NCBI GenBank assembly: GCA_020445255.1
Contig: JAGRGY010000021.1
Location: 1 to 64,000, forward strand
Source: Gammaproteobacteria bacterium
GTDB lineage: Bacteria; Pseudomonadota; Gammaproteobacteria; Chromatiales; Chromatiaceae
Length of the DNA: 64,000 nucleotides
Direction: 5' to 3'
Part shown: positions 49,027 to 58,925 of the stretch, one piece after another
How the letters are laid out: each line of letters begins with the position of its first letter
How positions within the stretch are numbered: position 1 is the first letter of the stretch
Notes under the pieces: model-generated
Seen by the model: only the letters and a program-made list of their open reading frames with translations
Told to the model about the DNA's origin: nothing
The model's database searches: none
Position numbers and translations under genes: made by a program

Positions 49027-49125
49027 CGTCGCTTTTTCCAGATGCCAGAAGTCGACGGGTCAGTACCCTGCATGGACGCACACCTTGAGATCGAACTGAA
49101 CCGGATTGAGGAGACAGGGAACGCC

Positions 49126-49144
49126 AAAGGGGGCTGAACCCTTT
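49126..49144. terminator. Bidirectional hairpin between convergent genes
   Basis: AAAGGG-7 nt-CCCTTT stem between the GNAT-like gene and the hydrogenase protease gene. TTTT follows on the plus strand. Modest strength. Confidence 0.4.
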
Positions 49145-49147
49145 TCG

Positions 49148-49585
49148 CTACGACGTCGTGGACAGGATCTCATCGAGCTCACCCGCAAGCCTGATGCCCC
49201 ACCCCCGGGGCAGCGAATCCCCCGTGCGGATACCCAATACATCCAGCCGCGGCGGCAGCAGATCGAGGCGCTCGCCCAGCGCCAGCGTCTCGGCAACGCC
49301 GAGCTCGTGCGTCGAGCTTGTGCTGTGCAGACAGGCAAGATCGTCGAGGGCGAGCTGCCGCACCGTCCCCGGCGGGTCATCCGTCAACATCGCATCGACG
49401 AGGATCGCCTGCGCGTAGCCGCGCATCGCATCGAGCAGCGAGACACCGGGCCGATCCAGTTTCGCCAGCGTGCAACCGGGATGCCGCGCACACAGCCCCG
49501 AGGCTTCCAGCAGGTCGATCGCCTGCCAACCGACGTCGTCGCGGGCGAACGGCGAGCCGATGCCGAGTACGATCGCAGCCGTCAA
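49148..49585 (-). CDS. [NiFe]-hydrogenase maturation protease of the group 3b-like enzyme
   Basis: Endopeptidase that clips the large subunit C-terminus after nickel insertion. The family start (VLGIGSPFARDDVGWQAIDLL) fits TTG at 49585, which overlaps the alpha-subunit stop as TTGA and gives 145 residues; an ATG at 49630 would add 15 residues. Nickel-sensing residues are expected at Asp in ARDDVGW, the Asp of ILVDAML and a His in STHELGV. It is last in the operon and dedicated to the adjacent alpha subunit. Confidence 0.85.
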   Translation of the reverse strand: MTAAIVLGIGSPFARDDVGWQAIDLLEASGLCARHPGCTLAKLDRPGVSLLDAMRGYAQAILVDAMLTDDPPGTVRQLALDDLACLHSTSSTHELGVAETLALGERLDLLPPRLDVLGIRTGDSLPRGWGIRLAGELDEILSTTS

Positions 49586-50877
49586 CGCCTCACCTTCAGC
49601 CTGAGGAAATGCGTCGCGCACGAGATGCATGGATCGTAGTTGCGGATCACGGTCTCCGCGCGCAGGCGCAGTTCGTCGTCATCGCGATCGAGACCGAACG
49701 CGTTAAGGGACGCGCGCAGGTCGGCCTCACAGCGCGCCTGGTTCTGGCTGGTCGGCGGCACGATGCGCGCGTCCGTCACGTGGCCGTCGGCGTCGGTCTC
49801 GTAGCGCTGCCACAGCAGACCGCGCGGCGCCTCCGTGGCGGCGACGGCAACACCGGCCATTGGCGGCCACGGCACGGCGGGACGGTCGGGTTCGCGATAG
49901 TCGTCGAGCAGCCGGCGTGCCTCCCGGATCGCGACGCAGATCTCGACCGCGCGCGCGAGCATGCTGTGGAACATGTTGCGGCTCGGAAATTCGATGCCTG
50001 TCTCGCGCAGCAGCGATGCGACGTCAGCCGGCAGCCGGTCGTGGTTCAGGTTCAGCCGCGCGAGCGGTCCGACCAGGTAGGGCGCACCGTCCAGTTCGGC
50101 GTGCAGCGCCGTCGAGTGCGGCACCTGGAACTCGCGCATGTGACGGTCGAATTCGCCAACCTCCAGGTCCAGTCCGGTCGACGACACGATCCGTCCCGCC
50201 TGCAGCGGGTAGTCGTCGGCATCGCGCAGCGACACGCTGGTGAAGGTCTGTTGGTCGTCGGGCATCGGCAAGGCGGCACACCAGCGCACAAGTTCCTTGG
50301 CATCGGCGACCGCGGCATCCAGCTGACGGTTCAGCGCATCGACCGCAGCGCGGTCGGGGGCGCGATAGAAACCGCCGACGCGTAGCCCGACCGGGTGCAC
50401 CGAGCGCCCACCGAACAGGCCGATCAGCGCATTGCCAAGACCCTGCAGGCGCAGACCGCGGCGCACCTCGTCGGGGTAGCGTTCGGCCATCGCGATCGCG
50501 TTGTCGAAACCGAGAAAATCCGGTGCGGCGAGCAGGTGGATGTGCAGTGCGTGCGACTGCAGCCACTCGCCGCAGTACATGGCGCGCCGCATCGCGCGCG
50601 CCCAAGGGCCGACGTCCAGGCCGCCCAGGTGTTCGAACGCATGCACCGCGGTAACCTGGTAGGCGACGGGGCAGATGCCGCAGATGCGCGCGACCATATC
50701 GATGACCTGGTCGGGCGCGTAGCCCAGCATCAGTTTCTCGAACAGCCGCGGCGGTTCGTAGATGTTGAGCCGCAGCGTCGAGATCGCACCGTCACTGACA
50801 TCGAGTTCGAGCGCACCCTCACCTTCGACGCGCGCCAGTACCGGGACGCGGATGCTGATGTCGCGTGGCGTGCTCAT
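49582..50877 (-). CDS. Group 3b-like [NiFe]-hydrogenase large (alpha) subunit
   Basis: 431 residues carrying the NiFe site. The two CxxC pairs are RICGICP and DPCISCATHFL, with a short C-terminal tail (LRLKVRR). Group 3b enzymes are soluble and couple H2 to NADP(H), and several reduce sulfur. It overlaps the delta subunit start by ATGA. The group assignment rests on operon composition and motif style. Confidence 0.92.
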   Translation of the reverse strand: MSTPRDISIRVPVLARVEGEGALELDVSDGAISTLRLNIYEPPRLFEKLMLGYAPDQVIDMVARICGICPVAYQVTAVHAFEHLGGLDVGPWARAMRRAMYCGEWLQSHALHIHLLAAPDFLGFDNAIAMAERYPDEVRRGLRLQGLGNALIGLFGGRSVHPVGLRVGGFYRAPDRAAVDALNRQLDAAVADAKELVRWCAALPMPDDQQTFTSVSLRDADDYPLQAGRIVSSTGLDLEVGEFDRHMREFQVPHSTALHAELDGAPYLVGPLARLNLNHDRLPADVASLLRETGIEFPSRNMFHSMLARAVEICVAIREARRLLDDYREPDRPAVPWPPMAGVAVAATEAPRGLLWQRYETDADGHVTDARIVPPTSQNQARCEADLRASLNAFGLDRDDDELRLRAETVIRNYDPCISCATHFLRLKVRR

Positions 50878-51665
50878 GTCCCATCTCCGCCGTCACGGCG
50901 TCGCCACGCATCGCCGGCCGCGGCAAATGCCGGCGCATTGGCGTTGATGAAATGGAAGCGGCGGGCGACGTCGTCCGTTGTGAGGCCGCCTGCGTGCAGA
51001 CGCCGCCCCAGCGCCTCGGTGTTGACCCCTTCAGCGGGCCCGAAGCAGGCATAGCAGCCACGCCCCCTGCCCTGGCAAAGCGCGCCGCAGCCGGCGCGCG
51101 TCACCGGCCCCATGCAGACATCGCTGCCGGTCACCAGCGTGCACACCCTGCCCAGGCGCTTGCACTCCAGGCACAGCGAAGCGGTCGGCCGGCGCGGGGC
51201 GACGCCGAGCATCACGTCCTTGAGCGCGGCCAGCACCTGCTGCTTGTTGACCGGACAGCCCCACAGCTCGAGGTCGACCTTCACGTGCGCCGACACAGGT
51301 GCCACCTGGGCGACGAAATCGATGTGCTGCGGCGCATCGTAGATGCCCGATAGCCACGCCGCACCGTCGGCGCGGTTGCGCAGCGACTGCAGCCCGCCCG
51401 CGGTCGCACAGGCACCGATAGCGACCAGCACGCGGGCGCTGTCGCGGATGCGCCGGATGCGCTCGACATCGTGCGCGGTCGACACGCTGCCCTCGACCAG
51501 CGCCAGATCCACGGGCGCATCCTCGTTCACCGGGCCGGCCTCGGCGAAGTGCACGATGTCGACCAGCTCTGCCAGCTCGAGCAGTGCGTCGCCGAGGTTC
51601 AACAACGCCAGCTGGCAACCGTCGCAGGAGCTGAACTTGTGTACCGCGAGTCTGAACCTGGGCAT
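50874..51665 (-). CDS. Group 3b-like hydrogenase small (delta) subunit
   Basis: 263 residues from the ATG at 51665. CDGCQLALLNL and GACATAGG bind the proximal [4Fe-4S] cluster; further Cys are in CLECKRLGRVC and CGALCQGRGRGCYACFG. No signal peptide, so it is cytoplasmic. One base separates it from the gamma subunit stop. Confidence 0.92.
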   Translation of the reverse strand: MPRFRLAVHKFSSCDGCQLALLNLGDALLELAELVDIVHFAEAGPVNEDAPVDLALVEGSVSTAHDVERIRRIRDSARVLVAIGACATAGGLQSLRNRADGAAWLSGIYDAPQHIDFVAQVAPVSAHVKVDLELWGCPVNKQQVLAALKDVMLGVAPRRPTASLCLECKRLGRVCTLVTGSDVCMGPVTRAGCGALCQGRGRGCYACFGPAEGVNTEALGRRLHAGGLTTDDVARRFHFINANAPAFAAAGDAWRRRDGGDGT

Positions 51666-51666
51666 G

Positions 51667-52497
51667 CTAGAAACCTCGTTTGCCGAACCAGTCGGCGATC
51701 GCCGAGTAGGCGAACACCGGGCCGTCGCGACACACGTACAAGGGCCCGAACTGGCAGTGACCGCACAGGCCGTTGCCGCACTGCATGTTGCGCTCCAGGC
51801 TGAGGTAGATCGCTGCGTCGGCAAAGCCGCGCGCACGCAACTCAGCGACCGCGGCCGCCATCATCACCTCCGGCCCGCACAGCATCGCCAGCGCATTGTC
51901 AGCGGCAAGATCGAGGCGCTTGAACAACTCCACGACGGTGCCCTGGAACAGCCCGGGATCGCCGGCACTGACGTCGGCGGCCAGGTGAATCTCGGTGTCG
52001 GGCTGTGCGGCCCAGGCGTCGTAGCGTGGACGCCAGATCATGTCCGCGGCGTGGCGCACACCCTGCAGGATCGCGATGCGGCCGAACGCCGCGCGGCGAC
52101 GGAACAGGTAGTTGATCACCGACACCACCGGTGCGCAGCCGAGTCCGCCGGTCACGATCAGCACGTCGCGACCCTCGACCTCGCGCAGCGGCCAACCCGT
52201 GCCGAACGGCCCGCGGATGCCGATGCGGTCGCCCGGCGCGAGTGCCGCGAGCGCGTCGGTGACGCGACCGACGGCACGGATGGTGTGGTCGAAGAAGCGT
52301 TCCTCGTCGGGGTCGGAGACGATCGAGATCGCTACCTCGCCGGCCCCGCGCAGGTACACCATGTTGAACTGCCCGGGGGCGAAGTCGAAGCGCAGAGGTC
52401 CGTCCGGTCCGACCCGACGCAGGCGAAGCGTGAAGATGTCGCGCGACTCCTGGATGCGCTCGACGATCTCGGCTGCGACCGGTAGGTGTACGCTCAT
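51667..52497 (-). CDS. Group 3b-like hydrogenase gamma subunit (FAD/NAD(P)H oxidoreductase)
   Basis: 276 residues from the ATG at 52497. FAD domain ([13 protein letters not shown]), NAD(P) domain ([17 protein letters not shown]) and C-terminal [2Fe-2S] Cys cluster ([17 protein letters not shown]), as in dihydroorotate dehydrogenase electron-transfer subunits. It passes electrons between NAD(P)H and the hydrogenase. It overlaps the beta stop by ATGA. Confidence 0.93.
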   Translation of the reverse strand: MSVHLPVAAEIVERIQESRDIFTLRLRRVGPDGPLRFDFAPGQFNMVYLRGAGEVAISIVSDPDEERFFDHTIRAVGRVTDALAALAPGDRIGIRGPFGTGWPLREVEGRDVLIVTGGLGCAPVVSVINYLFRRRAAFGRIAILQGVRHAADMIWRPRYDAWAAQPDTEIHLAADVSAGDPGLFQGTVVELFKRLDLAADNALAMLCGPEVMMAAAVAELRARGFADAAIYLSLERNMQCGNGLCGHCQFGPLYVCRDGPVFAYSAIADWFGKRGF

Positions 52498-53624
52498 GCG
52501 GAATCGGTCTCCAGCAATGCCGCCGCCTCGGCGGTCAGATCGATACCCACCGGACACCAGGTGATGCAGCGCCCGCAGCCGACGCAGCCGCTGCGCCCGT
52601 ACTGGCTCTGCCAGCCGGCCAGCTTGTGGGTCAGCCACTGGCGGTAGCGGGTGCGGATGTCGGCGCGCACCGGGCGACCGTGCATCGTGCTGTGCTCGAG
52701 CGTGAAGCACGAATCCCAGCTGCGCACCTGGCTGCCAGACAGCCCGTCCAGCGCGGGCTCGGCACGATGGCTGGAACAGAAACACGATGGGCACACCGCC
52801 GTGCAGTTGCCGCACCCCAGGCAGCGTGCGGCGACGTCGTCCCACTGCGCATGATCGAGACGCTGCATCAGGCCCATCAGGCGCTGTGGCGCCGGCATGC
52901 GCCGCTGCTGCGCCGCGGCGGCCTGGGCCTGCTGATCCTTCGCCCGACGCAGTAGCTGGGCGTCGGCGGGCGGCAGGTCGAGCGTCGCCAGCACCGCGTC
53001 CGCGAGCCGGCTGCCACGCCAGACCAGGAAACCGTCGTCGAGCTCGGTCAGCGCGAGGTCGTATCCGGACCCGAGCGACGGCCCGTCCCCGGTCGACGTG
53101 CAGAAACAGGTCGCCGCCGGATGGCTGCAGTCGACACCGACGAGGAACAGCGCCTCGCGCCGCGCTGCGTAGGCCGGGTCCCGATTGCCGGGTGCGAGAA
53201 AATGGGCCTCCTGCAGCCGCAGTGCGGCGAGGTCGCAGCCGCGCACGCCAATCACCGCGGTCATGGGATGGGCCCGGGTCGGCGTCGTGAACGAAAGATC
53301 GGAGGCATCCGCGCTGAACTGCCACAACACCTCGTCGGGCGCGAACGTCAGTGGCTTCAGCGCCTGCGGTCCGTTGGCCCACGCGAAACAGCGCTCATCG
53401 TCGACGACCTCGACGCGATAGCTGCCAGGTTCCTGGTGGTCACGCACGCCGACGGGGAACTCGTCGGCCCGGTCCAGCGGCAGGTACTGGATCGCGCCGT
53501 CACGCACGCGCGGCCCGACGCAGCGGTAGCCGGTCGACACCAGCGCATCGAGCAGACGCTGAAGCTCCGTTCGGGGCAGGTAGCCTGCCGCCAGTGTCTC
53601 GGCACGCTTGGCGAAATCGCTCAT
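52494..53624 (-). CDS. Group 3b-like hydrogenase beta subunit (Fe-S protein)
   Basis: 376 residues from the ATG at 53624 (MSDFAK); ATG at 53633 is in frame. Two [4Fe-4S] motifs near the C-terminus ([16 protein letters not shown] and [14 protein letters not shown]) and internal Cys in GCDLAAL and CFCTS. First gene of the operon beta-gamma-delta-alpha-protease, whose genes overlap or nearly touch. No clear promoter in the 87 bp before it. Confidence 0.9.
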   Translation of the reverse strand: MSDFAKRAETLAAGYLPRTELQRLLDALVSTGYRCVGPRVRDGAIQYLPLDRADEFPVGVRDHQEPGSYRVEVVDDERCFAWANGPQALKPLTFAPDEVLWQFSADASDLSFTTPTRAHPMTAVIGVRGCDLAALRLQEAHFLAPGNRDPAYAARREALFLVGVDCSHPAATCFCTSTGDGPSLGSGYDLALTELDDGFLVWRGSRLADAVLATLDLPPADAQLLRRAKDQQAQAAAAQQRRMPAPQRLMGLMQRLDHAQWDDVAARCLGCGNCTAVCPSCFCSSHRAEPALDGLSGSQVRSWDSCFTLEHSTMHGRPVRADIRTRYRQWLTHKLAGWQSQYGRSGCVGCGRCITWCPVGIDLTAEAAALLETDSA

Positions 53625-53711
53625 CCGTTCCAACCCGAGTTACGCCGACGGGCGGCTGGACACCGATGAAAGCGCCGCGCACGGCGCCCCCATCCGGTTA
53701 CCGCAATTACT

Positions 53712-53966
53712 CTAGTCCAGCGACCGGATTCTGACGACACGCCTCGCGCGGCGCGCAATAAGTCGCCGGACAGCGGCCGCAAGCCGCACCGCCAGCACGA
53801 GCATGCCGCCCGACATCAGCAGTGCGGCGGCGACCAGCGGCCAGTGCTGCACGCTGGTCAACTCGTGCACGAGCGTCGTGACCGTGTCGCCGTGCACACC
53901 ATGCGCGAAAACCTGGGTCGGACCCGCCAGTACGGCAGTGACGATGAAAGGCCTGGTGTAATGCAT
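53712..53966 (-). CDS. Small His-containing membrane protein after hynL
   Basis: 84 residues from the ATG at 53966 (GGAGAAGGA upstream). Signal peptide (IVTAVLAGPTQVFA), His-bearing segment (AHGVHGDTVTTLVHEL), one membrane helix (WPLVAAALLMSGGMLVLAV) and a basic tail (RRLIARRARRVVR). The His-rich start of the mature part recalls HupE-type nickel permeases, but the protein is far too short. Possible role in metal supply or assembly; unproven. Confidence 0.65.
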   Translation of the reverse strand: MHYTRPFIVTAVLAGPTQVFAHGVHGDTVTTLVHELTSVQHWPLVAAALLMSGGMLVLAVRLAAAVRRLIARRARRVVRIRSLD

Positions 53967-53986
53967 CGGTTCCTTCTCCCACTCAG

Positions 53987-55708
53987 TCAGCGGATCTTGA
54001 CCTGGACCAGTTCCCCGCCGTCCGGATCGGTGACGTGAACGGCGCAGGCGATACAGGGATCGAAGCTGTGGATCGTGCGCAGGATCTCGATCGGCTGGGC
54101 CGGATCGTGCATCTGGTGGTTGTCCTGCAGTGCCGCCTCGTACGCGCCGGCCTGTCCCTGCGGATCGCGCGGCCCGGCGTTCCAGGTGCTCGGCACGACG
54201 GCCTGGTAGTTCGCGATCCTGCCGTCCTCGATCACGACCCAGTGCGCGAGGCCGCCACGCGGCGCCTCGGTGTAGCCGACGCCGCGTGCCGTGCTCGGCC
54301 AGCTCGACGGATCCCACAGCTGCTCGTTGAAGGTGCGGCTGTCACCGGCCTTGATATTGGCGATCAGGTTGTCATACCAGGTCTGCATCGCGTCGGCGAT
54401 GACCTTGGTCTCCAAGGTGCGCGCCGCGGTGCGGCCAAGGGTCGAGAACAGCGCACGGGTCGGCACGTCGAGGGTCTTAAGCGTCATGTCGACCAGTTCC
54501 TTGGTCTGTTCGTGACCCTTCGCGTACAGCGTCAGCACGCGTGCCAGCGGACCGACCTCCATCGGCTTGCCCTTCCAGCGCGGCGACTTGAGCCACGAAT
54601 AGCCCTGCGTCACGTCGAGGTGCTCGTACGGCGGCTGCGGACCGGTGTAGTTCAGGTTGGTCTCGCCGTCGTACGGGTGCAGGCCCTGCTCCTTGCCGCC
54701 GCTGTAGTCGTACCACGAGTGCGCGACGTACTCCTGGATCTCGTCGGCGGCGTTCATGTCGACCTCGTGCAGCGTCGACAGGTCACGGTCGAGGATCACG
54801 CCGGCCGGAATCAGGAAGCTCGACGGGTCGTTCATGCCCTTCTCGGGGAAATCGCCGTAGCAGAGGAAATTCCCGAGGCCCTCGCCACGCGCGCCCCAGT
54901 CTTTGTAGAAACCGGCGATTGCGAGCGTGTCCGGTACATAGACCTGATCGACGAAGGTGCGCATCTGGTCGATCAGGTCCTGCACCTGCGCCAGCCGCTC
55001 GCTGTTGATCGCCGAGTCCGAGTTCAGATCGATCGGCGACGGCACGCCACCGACCAGGAAGTTCGGGTGTGGGTTCTTGCCGCCGAAGATCGCATGCAGC
55101 TTGGCCACCTCGCGCTGCCAGGCGAGCGCCTCGAGGTAGTGCGCGACCGCCATCAGGTTCGCCTCGGGCGGTAGCTTGTACGCCGGGTGGCCCCAGTAGG
55201 CCTTGGCGAAAATGCCGAGCTGGCCGCCCTCGACAAAAGTCTTCAGTTTCTTCTGCATGTCGGCGAAGTAGCCCGGTGAAGACTTCGGGTAGTTGCTCAG
55301 CGACTGCGCGAGGTCGGACGTGGCCTTGGGGTCCGCCGACAGCGCGGAAACCACGTCGACCCAGTCCAAGGCATGCAGGTGATAGAAGTGCATGACGTGG
55401 TCGTGGATGTATTGCGCACCGATCATCAGGTTGCGGATCAGCTGCGCGTTCGGCGGGATCGCGTAACCGAGCGCGTTTTCGACCGCACGCACCGAGGCGA
55501 TGCCGTGCACCAGCGTGCACACGCCGCAGATGCGCTGCGCGAACGCCCACGCGTCGCGCGGGTCGCGTCCGCGCAGGATCAGCTCGATGCCACGCACCAT
55601 GGTGCCGGACGAATACGCCTCGGCGATGCGGTCGCCGTCCATCTGCGCCTCGATGCGCAGGTGGCCCTCGATGCGGGTGATGGGGTCGACTACGATGCGT
55701 TCGTTCAT
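53987..55708 (-). CDS. hynL: Isp-type [NiFe]-hydrogenase large subunit HynL
   Basis: 573 residues, starting ERIVVDPITRIEGHLRIEAQ. NiFe ligands in RICGVCTLVHG and DPCIACAVHV; the 15-residue tail after His (VTDPDGGELVQVKIR) is removed on maturation. Order hynS-isp1-isp2-hynL matches group 1e enzymes of purple sulfur bacteria such as Thiocapsa. Gap to isp2 is 64 bp. Confidence 0.96.
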   Translation of the reverse strand: MNERIVVDPITRIEGHLRIEAQMDGDRIAEAYSSGTMVRGIELILRGRDPRDAWAFAQRICGVCTLVHGIASVRAVENALGYAIPPNAQLIRNLMIGAQYIHDHVMHFYHLHALDWVDVVSALSADPKATSDLAQSLSNYPKSSPGYFADMQKKLKTFVEGGQLGIFAKAYWGHPAYKLPPEANLMAVAHYLEALAWQREVAKLHAIFGGKNPHPNFLVGGVPSPIDLNSDSAINSERLAQVQDLIDQMRTFVDQVYVPDTLAIAGFYKDWGARGEGLGNFLCYGDFPEKGMNDPSSFLIPAGVILDRDLSTLHEVDMNAADEIQEYVAHSWYDYSGGKEQGLHPYDGETNLNYTGPQPPYEHLDVTQGYSWLKSPRWKGKPMEVGPLARVLTLYAKGHEQTKELVDMTLKTLDVPTRALFSTLGRTAARTLETKVIADAMQTWYDNLIANIKAGDSRTFNEQLWDPSSWPSTARGVGYTEAPRGGLAHWVVIEDGRIANYQAVVPSTWNAGPRDPQGQAGAYEAALQDNHQMHDPAQPIEILRTIHSFDPCIACAVHVTDPDGGELVQVKIR

Positions 55709-55772
55709 GGTCTTGCCTTCGGATGTCTGCCGCGGTCGTCCCTGGCGGACGCGTACGCGGCCGGATTAGCGT

Positions 55773-57107
55773 TCAGTCGGCGAGCTGGGCGGCGGCCAGT
55801 TCGACCAGCGACTCGATGCCCTTGTCCCAATGCGCTGCACGCGCGCCATTCATGAAATTGAGCCGGCACGAGGCGCACGACAGCACGACCGAGTCGGCGC
55901 CGGTTGCGTCGAGCTGCTGCTGCTTGATCGTCCAGGCACCCTGGCGCAGGCCGCTGGCGCGATTGAGCAGGAACACGCCGGCACCGCCGCCGCAGCACCA
56001 GTTCAGCTCCTGGCTCGACTCCACCTCGCGGAAGTCGACGCCGAGCGCCTCGAGCACGACGCGCGGCTCGTGGAACACACCGGAGTGACGACCGAGCTTG
56101 CACGGGTCGTGGAACGTGACTTTCTTGCCCTTGCCGATCGGCCTGAGCTTTAGGCGCCCGGCCTCGACCTCGCGGCCGAGGAACTCGGACACCGTGAGCA
56201 CCTCGAAGTCCTGTCCCCTCGCGTCGAGGTTGGCCTGGTCCCAGCGCAGCGACGGGTAGGCATGGCCGCACTCGGGCACCAGCACCGTCTTCGCACCCGA
56301 TGCCTTGACGGCGCGCACGACGCGGTCGCCGGCGACCTTCTGCACCGCCTCGACGCCAGACAGCATGCCGAAGTTGGCGGCCTCGTAACCCTCGCAGTGG
56401 ATGGTCCACGACAGCCCCAGGTGTTCGAGCACCCTGATCGTCGCCAGCAGTGCGTCGCGGAAGATCATGATCTCGACCACCGACGTCAGCAGCAGGTAGT
56501 CGACGCCGCTCTCGTTCATGCGCACGTTCACGCCGCTGTCGCGCAGGTGGGTCAGGAATCCCTCGACCTGCTCCGGCCCCATGCCGAACAGGCTGTAACC
56601 GCTGCCCTGCTCCATCTCGAGTGCGCGCAGCTCGGCCGGCATCAGCTCGGCGTTGGCGAAGGCCTGGCGATTCACGTTGACCATCGCGGCGATGTTGATG
56701 CCCATCGGACAGACCATGAAGCAGCGGCCGCACTCGGTGCACGAGTCGTAGACCAGTTCCTGCCATTCGTGCAGGTCGTCGATGGTCACGTCCGGGGTGT
56801 AAAGCCGGTGCAGCCAGCGCAGCGGCGCCTGTTCGCGGCGGTACACGCGCTTGAGCAGGTCGAGCTTGCGGATCGGCGTGTACTTGGCATCGTGTGTCGC
56901 CTGGTAGAAATGGCACGCCTCCGCGCACTGCCCGCAGTGCACGCAGCTCTCGAGTTCGAACGCCATGTCGGCGGTGAGCTTGGCCAGCATCGTGGTCTTC
57001 GCGACCTCGACACGTCGCTCATCCGGCATCGTGCTCGGCGGCGCCATAGACGCCAGCTGCTGCGTGCCCTCGCGGAACATCTGAAAATCTTTCTCGTCGA
57101 CCGCCAT
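55773..57107 (-). CDS. isp2: Isp2, heterodisulfide-reductase-like Fe-S protein
   Basis: 444 residues. Two [4Fe-4S] motifs (CVHCGQCAEACH and CTECGRCFMVCPMG) and C-terminal CCG domains (HDPCKLGRH, WCCGGGAGVF, SCASCRLNF), as in HdrD. With Isp1 it is thought to carry electrons between hydrogenase and a membrane or thiol partner in sulfur metabolism. Confidence 0.94.
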   Translation of the reverse strand: MAVDEKDFQMFREGTQQLASMAPPSTMPDERRVEVAKTTMLAKLTADMAFELESCVHCGQCAEACHFYQATHDAKYTPIRKLDLLKRVYRREQAPLRWLHRLYTPDVTIDDLHEWQELVYDSCTECGRCFMVCPMGINIAAMVNVNRQAFANAELMPAELRALEMEQGSGYSLFGMGPEQVEGFLTHLRDSGVNVRMNESGVDYLLLTSVVEIMIFRDALLATIRVLEHLGLSWTIHCEGYEAANFGMLSGVEAVQKVAGDRVVRAVKASGAKTVLVPECGHAYPSLRWDQANLDARGQDFEVLTVSEFLGREVEAGRLKLRPIGKGKKVTFHDPCKLGRHSGVFHEPRVVLEALGVDFREVESSQELNWCCGGGAGVFLLNRASGLRQGAWTIKQQQLDATGADSVVLSCASCRLNFMNGARAAHWDKGIESLVELAAAQLAD

Positions 57108-57136
57108 GAGTCTGCCTCCTCAACCGTTCGTGCGCG

Positions 57137-57790
57137 TCATGCCTTGACGCCGCGCCGACCCAGCCAGGCGCCGAGTTGGAACCTGGACGGTATGAACGTA
57201 ATCACGTGCGCGAGCTTGCTGAGCGGTATCCAGACGAACAGCAACGACACGCTCAACAGATGGATCGCGAGCAGCGTCTCGTAGCGCCCGCCGAAGTGCG
57301 CATAGGCCAGGATACCGGTCACCAGCGGCGCCAGGGTTATCAGGTTGCTGAGGTAGTCGTCGAGCGTCGAGATCGTGCGCATGACCGGATGCACCAGCCG
57401 GCGCACGAAGAACGCGACCAGCGACGCCGCGGTCAGCGCACCGACGAACAGCACCAGGTTTGCCGGCAGCCCCGGCCAGTTCAGGCCGGTCAGGTCGCGG
57501 ATGAACGCGATGTGCGGCGCGTACAGGAACACGACCACGAACAGGCCGACGTGCAGCACGTAGCCGGCCAGAATATGGAACCAGGTCTGGCGCACGAACG
57601 GCTGGTGCGGCCAGAAGCGGCTGAACACGGCGCGCAGACCGCCGCGCCAGGCCGCATCGACGCGCGGACGCGAGTAGTCCTTGTCGTGCGCCAGCAGCCA
57701 TGCCCCGGCGATGCGCAGGATCAGACCGAGCACCAGGATGATCGTCGACCACTGCAGTGCCGGTCCGCGGGCAAATTCGAGTAGCGTCAT
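57137..57790 (-). CDS. isp1: Isp1, b-type cytochrome-like membrane protein
   Basis: 217 residues from the ATG at 57790, five membrane helices, His pairs in HILAGYVLHVGLF and LLAIHLLSVSL for heme b, as in NarI. It anchors Isp2 and links the hydrogenase to the quinone pool. It lies 13 bp after hynS. Confidence 0.92.
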   Translation of the reverse strand: MTLLEFARGPALQWSTIILVLGLILRIAGAWLLAHDKDYSRPRVDAAWRGGLRAVFSRFWPHQPFVRQTWFHILAGYVLHVGLFVVVFLYAPHIAFIRDLTGLNWPGLPANLVLFVGALTAASLVAFFVRRLVHPVMRTISTLDDYLSNLITLAPLVTGILAYAHFGGRYETLLAIHLLSVSLLFVWIPLSKLAHVITFIPSRFQLGAWLGRRGVKA

Positions 57791-57803
57791 GATCAGGCCC
57801 CCT

Positions 57804-58925
57804 TCACTTCTTGCCCTGCTCGCCGCCCCGGGCGCAACCCGCTGCGGCCGGCTGCGAATTGACGATCTGTTCGACCTCGCGCCGCGCCTCGTGCTGCGAC
57901 GACCGCGTGCCCAGTGCCGACGCCGCGCCGAGCGCCGCACCGGCCACGGCCGCGACGCCGAGACCGACGCCGGACGTCGACGTGCCTGCGGACAGTGCGT
58001 GGTAGAAGCCGCCCTGGTCCCAGAAGTCCGGCTGCGAACAGCCGAGGCAGCCGTGACCCGACTGGATCGGGAAACTGGTGCCCTGGTTCCACTTCGCCGT
58101 CGCGCACGCGTTGTACGTGACCGGCCCCTTGCAGCCGAGCTTGTACAGGCACCAGCCCTGGCGCGCGCCCTCGTCGTCGAAGGTCTCGGCAAACTTGCCC
58201 TGCTCGTAGAAAGGCCGGCGGTAGCAGCGGTCGTGGATGTTGTGGCCGAAGAACGCCATCGGGCGGCCGAGACCGTCGAGCTCAGGCAGCTGGCCGAACA
58301 CGAGGAAATGCGCGAGCACGCCGGTGATGACGACCGGGATCGGCGGACAGCCCGGCACGTTGATGATCGGCTTGTCCTTGATGATGTCGGACACCGACAC
58401 GGCGCCGGTCGGGTTCGGCGCCGCGTGTGGCAGCCCACCGAACGCGGCGCAGGTGCCGACCGCGACGATCGCGGTCGCGCCCGCGGCGACCTCACGCAGC
58501 ATGTCGACATTGCTGACCCCGGCGATGGTCGAGTAGCCGGGGTTGCCCAGTGGGATCGAGCCGTCGACGACCACCAGGTAGCCGTCCGGGTTGGCCTGCA
58601 TCGCGGCCTCGCGCGCGGCCTCGGCGGCGGTGCCGGCGGCCGCCTGCAGCGTATGGTGATAGTCGAGCGAGATGGCGTCGAAGATCAGGCCCTCGACGCT
58701 CGGCGAGTGCGAACGCGTCAGCGACTCGGTGCAGCCGGTGCACTCCTGGAACGACAGCCAGATCACCGACGGTCGGCGCGCCTTCTCGAGCGCCGCCGCG
58801 ATCACCGGCGCCATGCCCGGTCCGAGCGCCAGCATCGACGCGGTCGCGGCGCAGAACTTCAGGAAGCCACGCCGGCTCACACCCTGCTGTCGCAGGACCT
58901 CACTCAGGGACAGATCATTGCGCAT
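57804..58925 (-). CDS. hynS: Isp-type [NiFe]-hydrogenase small subunit HynS
   Basis: 373 residues. Tat signal (SRRGFLKFCAATASMLALGP), proximal cluster motif CTGCTESL, distal Cys (LGCKGPVTYNAC and CLGCSQPDFWD), and a C-terminal membrane segment (GVGLGVAAVAGAALGAA). It is exported to the periplasm or membrane. Starts 11 bp inside the HupH-like gene. Confidence 0.95.
   Translation of the reverse strand: MRNDLSLSEVLRQQGVSRRGFLKFCAATASMLALGPGMAPVIAAALEKARRPSVIWLSFQECTGCTESLTRSHSPSVEGLIFDAISLDYHHTLQAAAGTAAEAAREAAMQANPDGYLVVVDGSIPLGNPGYSTIAGVSNVDMLREVAAGATAIVAVGTCAAFGGLPHAAPNPTGAVSVSDIIKDKPIINVPGCPPIPVVITGVLAHFLVFGQLPELDGLGRPMAFFGHNIHDRCYRRPFYEQGKFAETFDDEGARQGWCLYKLGCKGPVTYNACATAKWNQGTSFPIQSGHGCLGCSQPDFWDQGGFYHALSAGTSTSGVGLGVAAVAGAALGAASALGTRSSQHEARREVEQIVNSQPAAAGCARGGEQGKK

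Noticed and set aside
53640..53711. Terminator between the small membrane gene and the group 3b operon
   Set aside because: GCGCCG-TGCG-CGGCGC is present but short and without a T-run, so it was not listed.
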